From the NCBI GenBank assembly GCA_035550055.1, contig DASZRO010000072.1:30876-94875 (forward strand): a stretch of 64,000 nucleotides of DNA, read 5' to 3'. The DNA is from Mycobacteriales bacterium. GTDB lineage: Bacteria; Actinomycetota; Actinomycetes; JAFAQI01. Positions within the stretch are counted from its first letter, which is position 1, and each line of letters opens with the position of its first letter. Under the pieces are notes generated by a model. That model worked only from the letters and a program-made list of their open reading frames with translations, had not been told where the DNA came from and made no database searches. A program made the translations under genes and the position numbers. This document shows positions 63,986-64,000 of this stretch, one piece after another.

Positions 63986-64000
63986 ATGGGATCTACGAGC

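Overview
The window reads as chromosome of a high-GC actinomycete (Actinomycetota). Coding sequence is strongly GC-biased at third positions, genes are densely packed, many genes overlap by ATGA or GTGA, and GTG starts are common. Several neighbourhoods match gene orders I remember from Mycobacterium (birA / accD5 / accE, purE-purK beside a GtrA gene, trpS followed by a YihY gene, an LpdA-type flavoprotein) and from Streptomyces (purN-purH-folD-DUF3017-icd-mdh, sucC-sucD). I cannot name the genus. I see no rRNA, tRNA, CRISPR, insertion sequence or phage gene, and no gene-free stretch reaches 300 bases.

Layout. 1-1.7 kb: the end of a nucleotide-sugar and glycosyltransferase operon. 1.7-9.2 kb: a TIGR03089 protein, acetoacetyl-CoA synthetase, ferrochelatase, acyl-CoA dehydrogenase, UDP-glucose dehydrogenase and a 54-residue protein. 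8.1-16.6 kb: menaquinone genes menE, menA-menC-menD and an isochorismate synthase, with the last fused by a GTGA overlap to purE-purK. 18-24 kb: acyl-CoA dehydrogenase, carboxyltransferase, acetyltransferase, HMG-CoA lyase and a class III adenylate cyclase; the first, second and fourth would fit leucine or branched-acid breakdown. 24-32.5 kb: cell-envelope genes (TagF-like transferase, Bcs1-like CDP-ribitol synthase, polyprenol-phosphate glycosyltransferase, polysaccharide ABC exporter) interleaved with birA, accD and accE. 32.5-43 kb: lactate-monooxygenase-like enzyme, biotin carboxylase, LpdA, small enzymes, a D,D-carboxypeptidase, CspA and the CBS protein-trpS-2H phosphoesterase-yihY operon. 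43-57 kb: mdh, icd, DUF3017, three secreted Ig-like proteins, folD, purH, purN, RDD and PerM-like membrane proteins, sucD, sucC. 57-64 kb: secreted CocE-like hydrolase, B12-binding protein, carboxyltransferase homologue, lipase, PAP2 protein, and a VKOR plus CPYC-thioredoxin pair for extracytoplasmic disulfides.

Three things stand out. First, about fifteen genes have a TANNNT hexamer 5-8 bases before the start codon and mostly no Shine-Dalgarno sequence, the signature of leaderless transcripts; birA and accD5 appear to share one near-palindromic -10 heptamer read in both directions. Second, three tandem secreted proteins that share a 130-residue C-terminal module with four invariant cysteines sit inside the otherwise familiar purN-purH-folD-DUF3017-icd-mdh order. 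Third, the sucC-sucD gap is an imperfect palindrome whose outer arms would pair the sucD ribosome-binding site with sequence just after the sucC stop. Gene calls rest on protein motifs and remembered family sequences; no searches were run.
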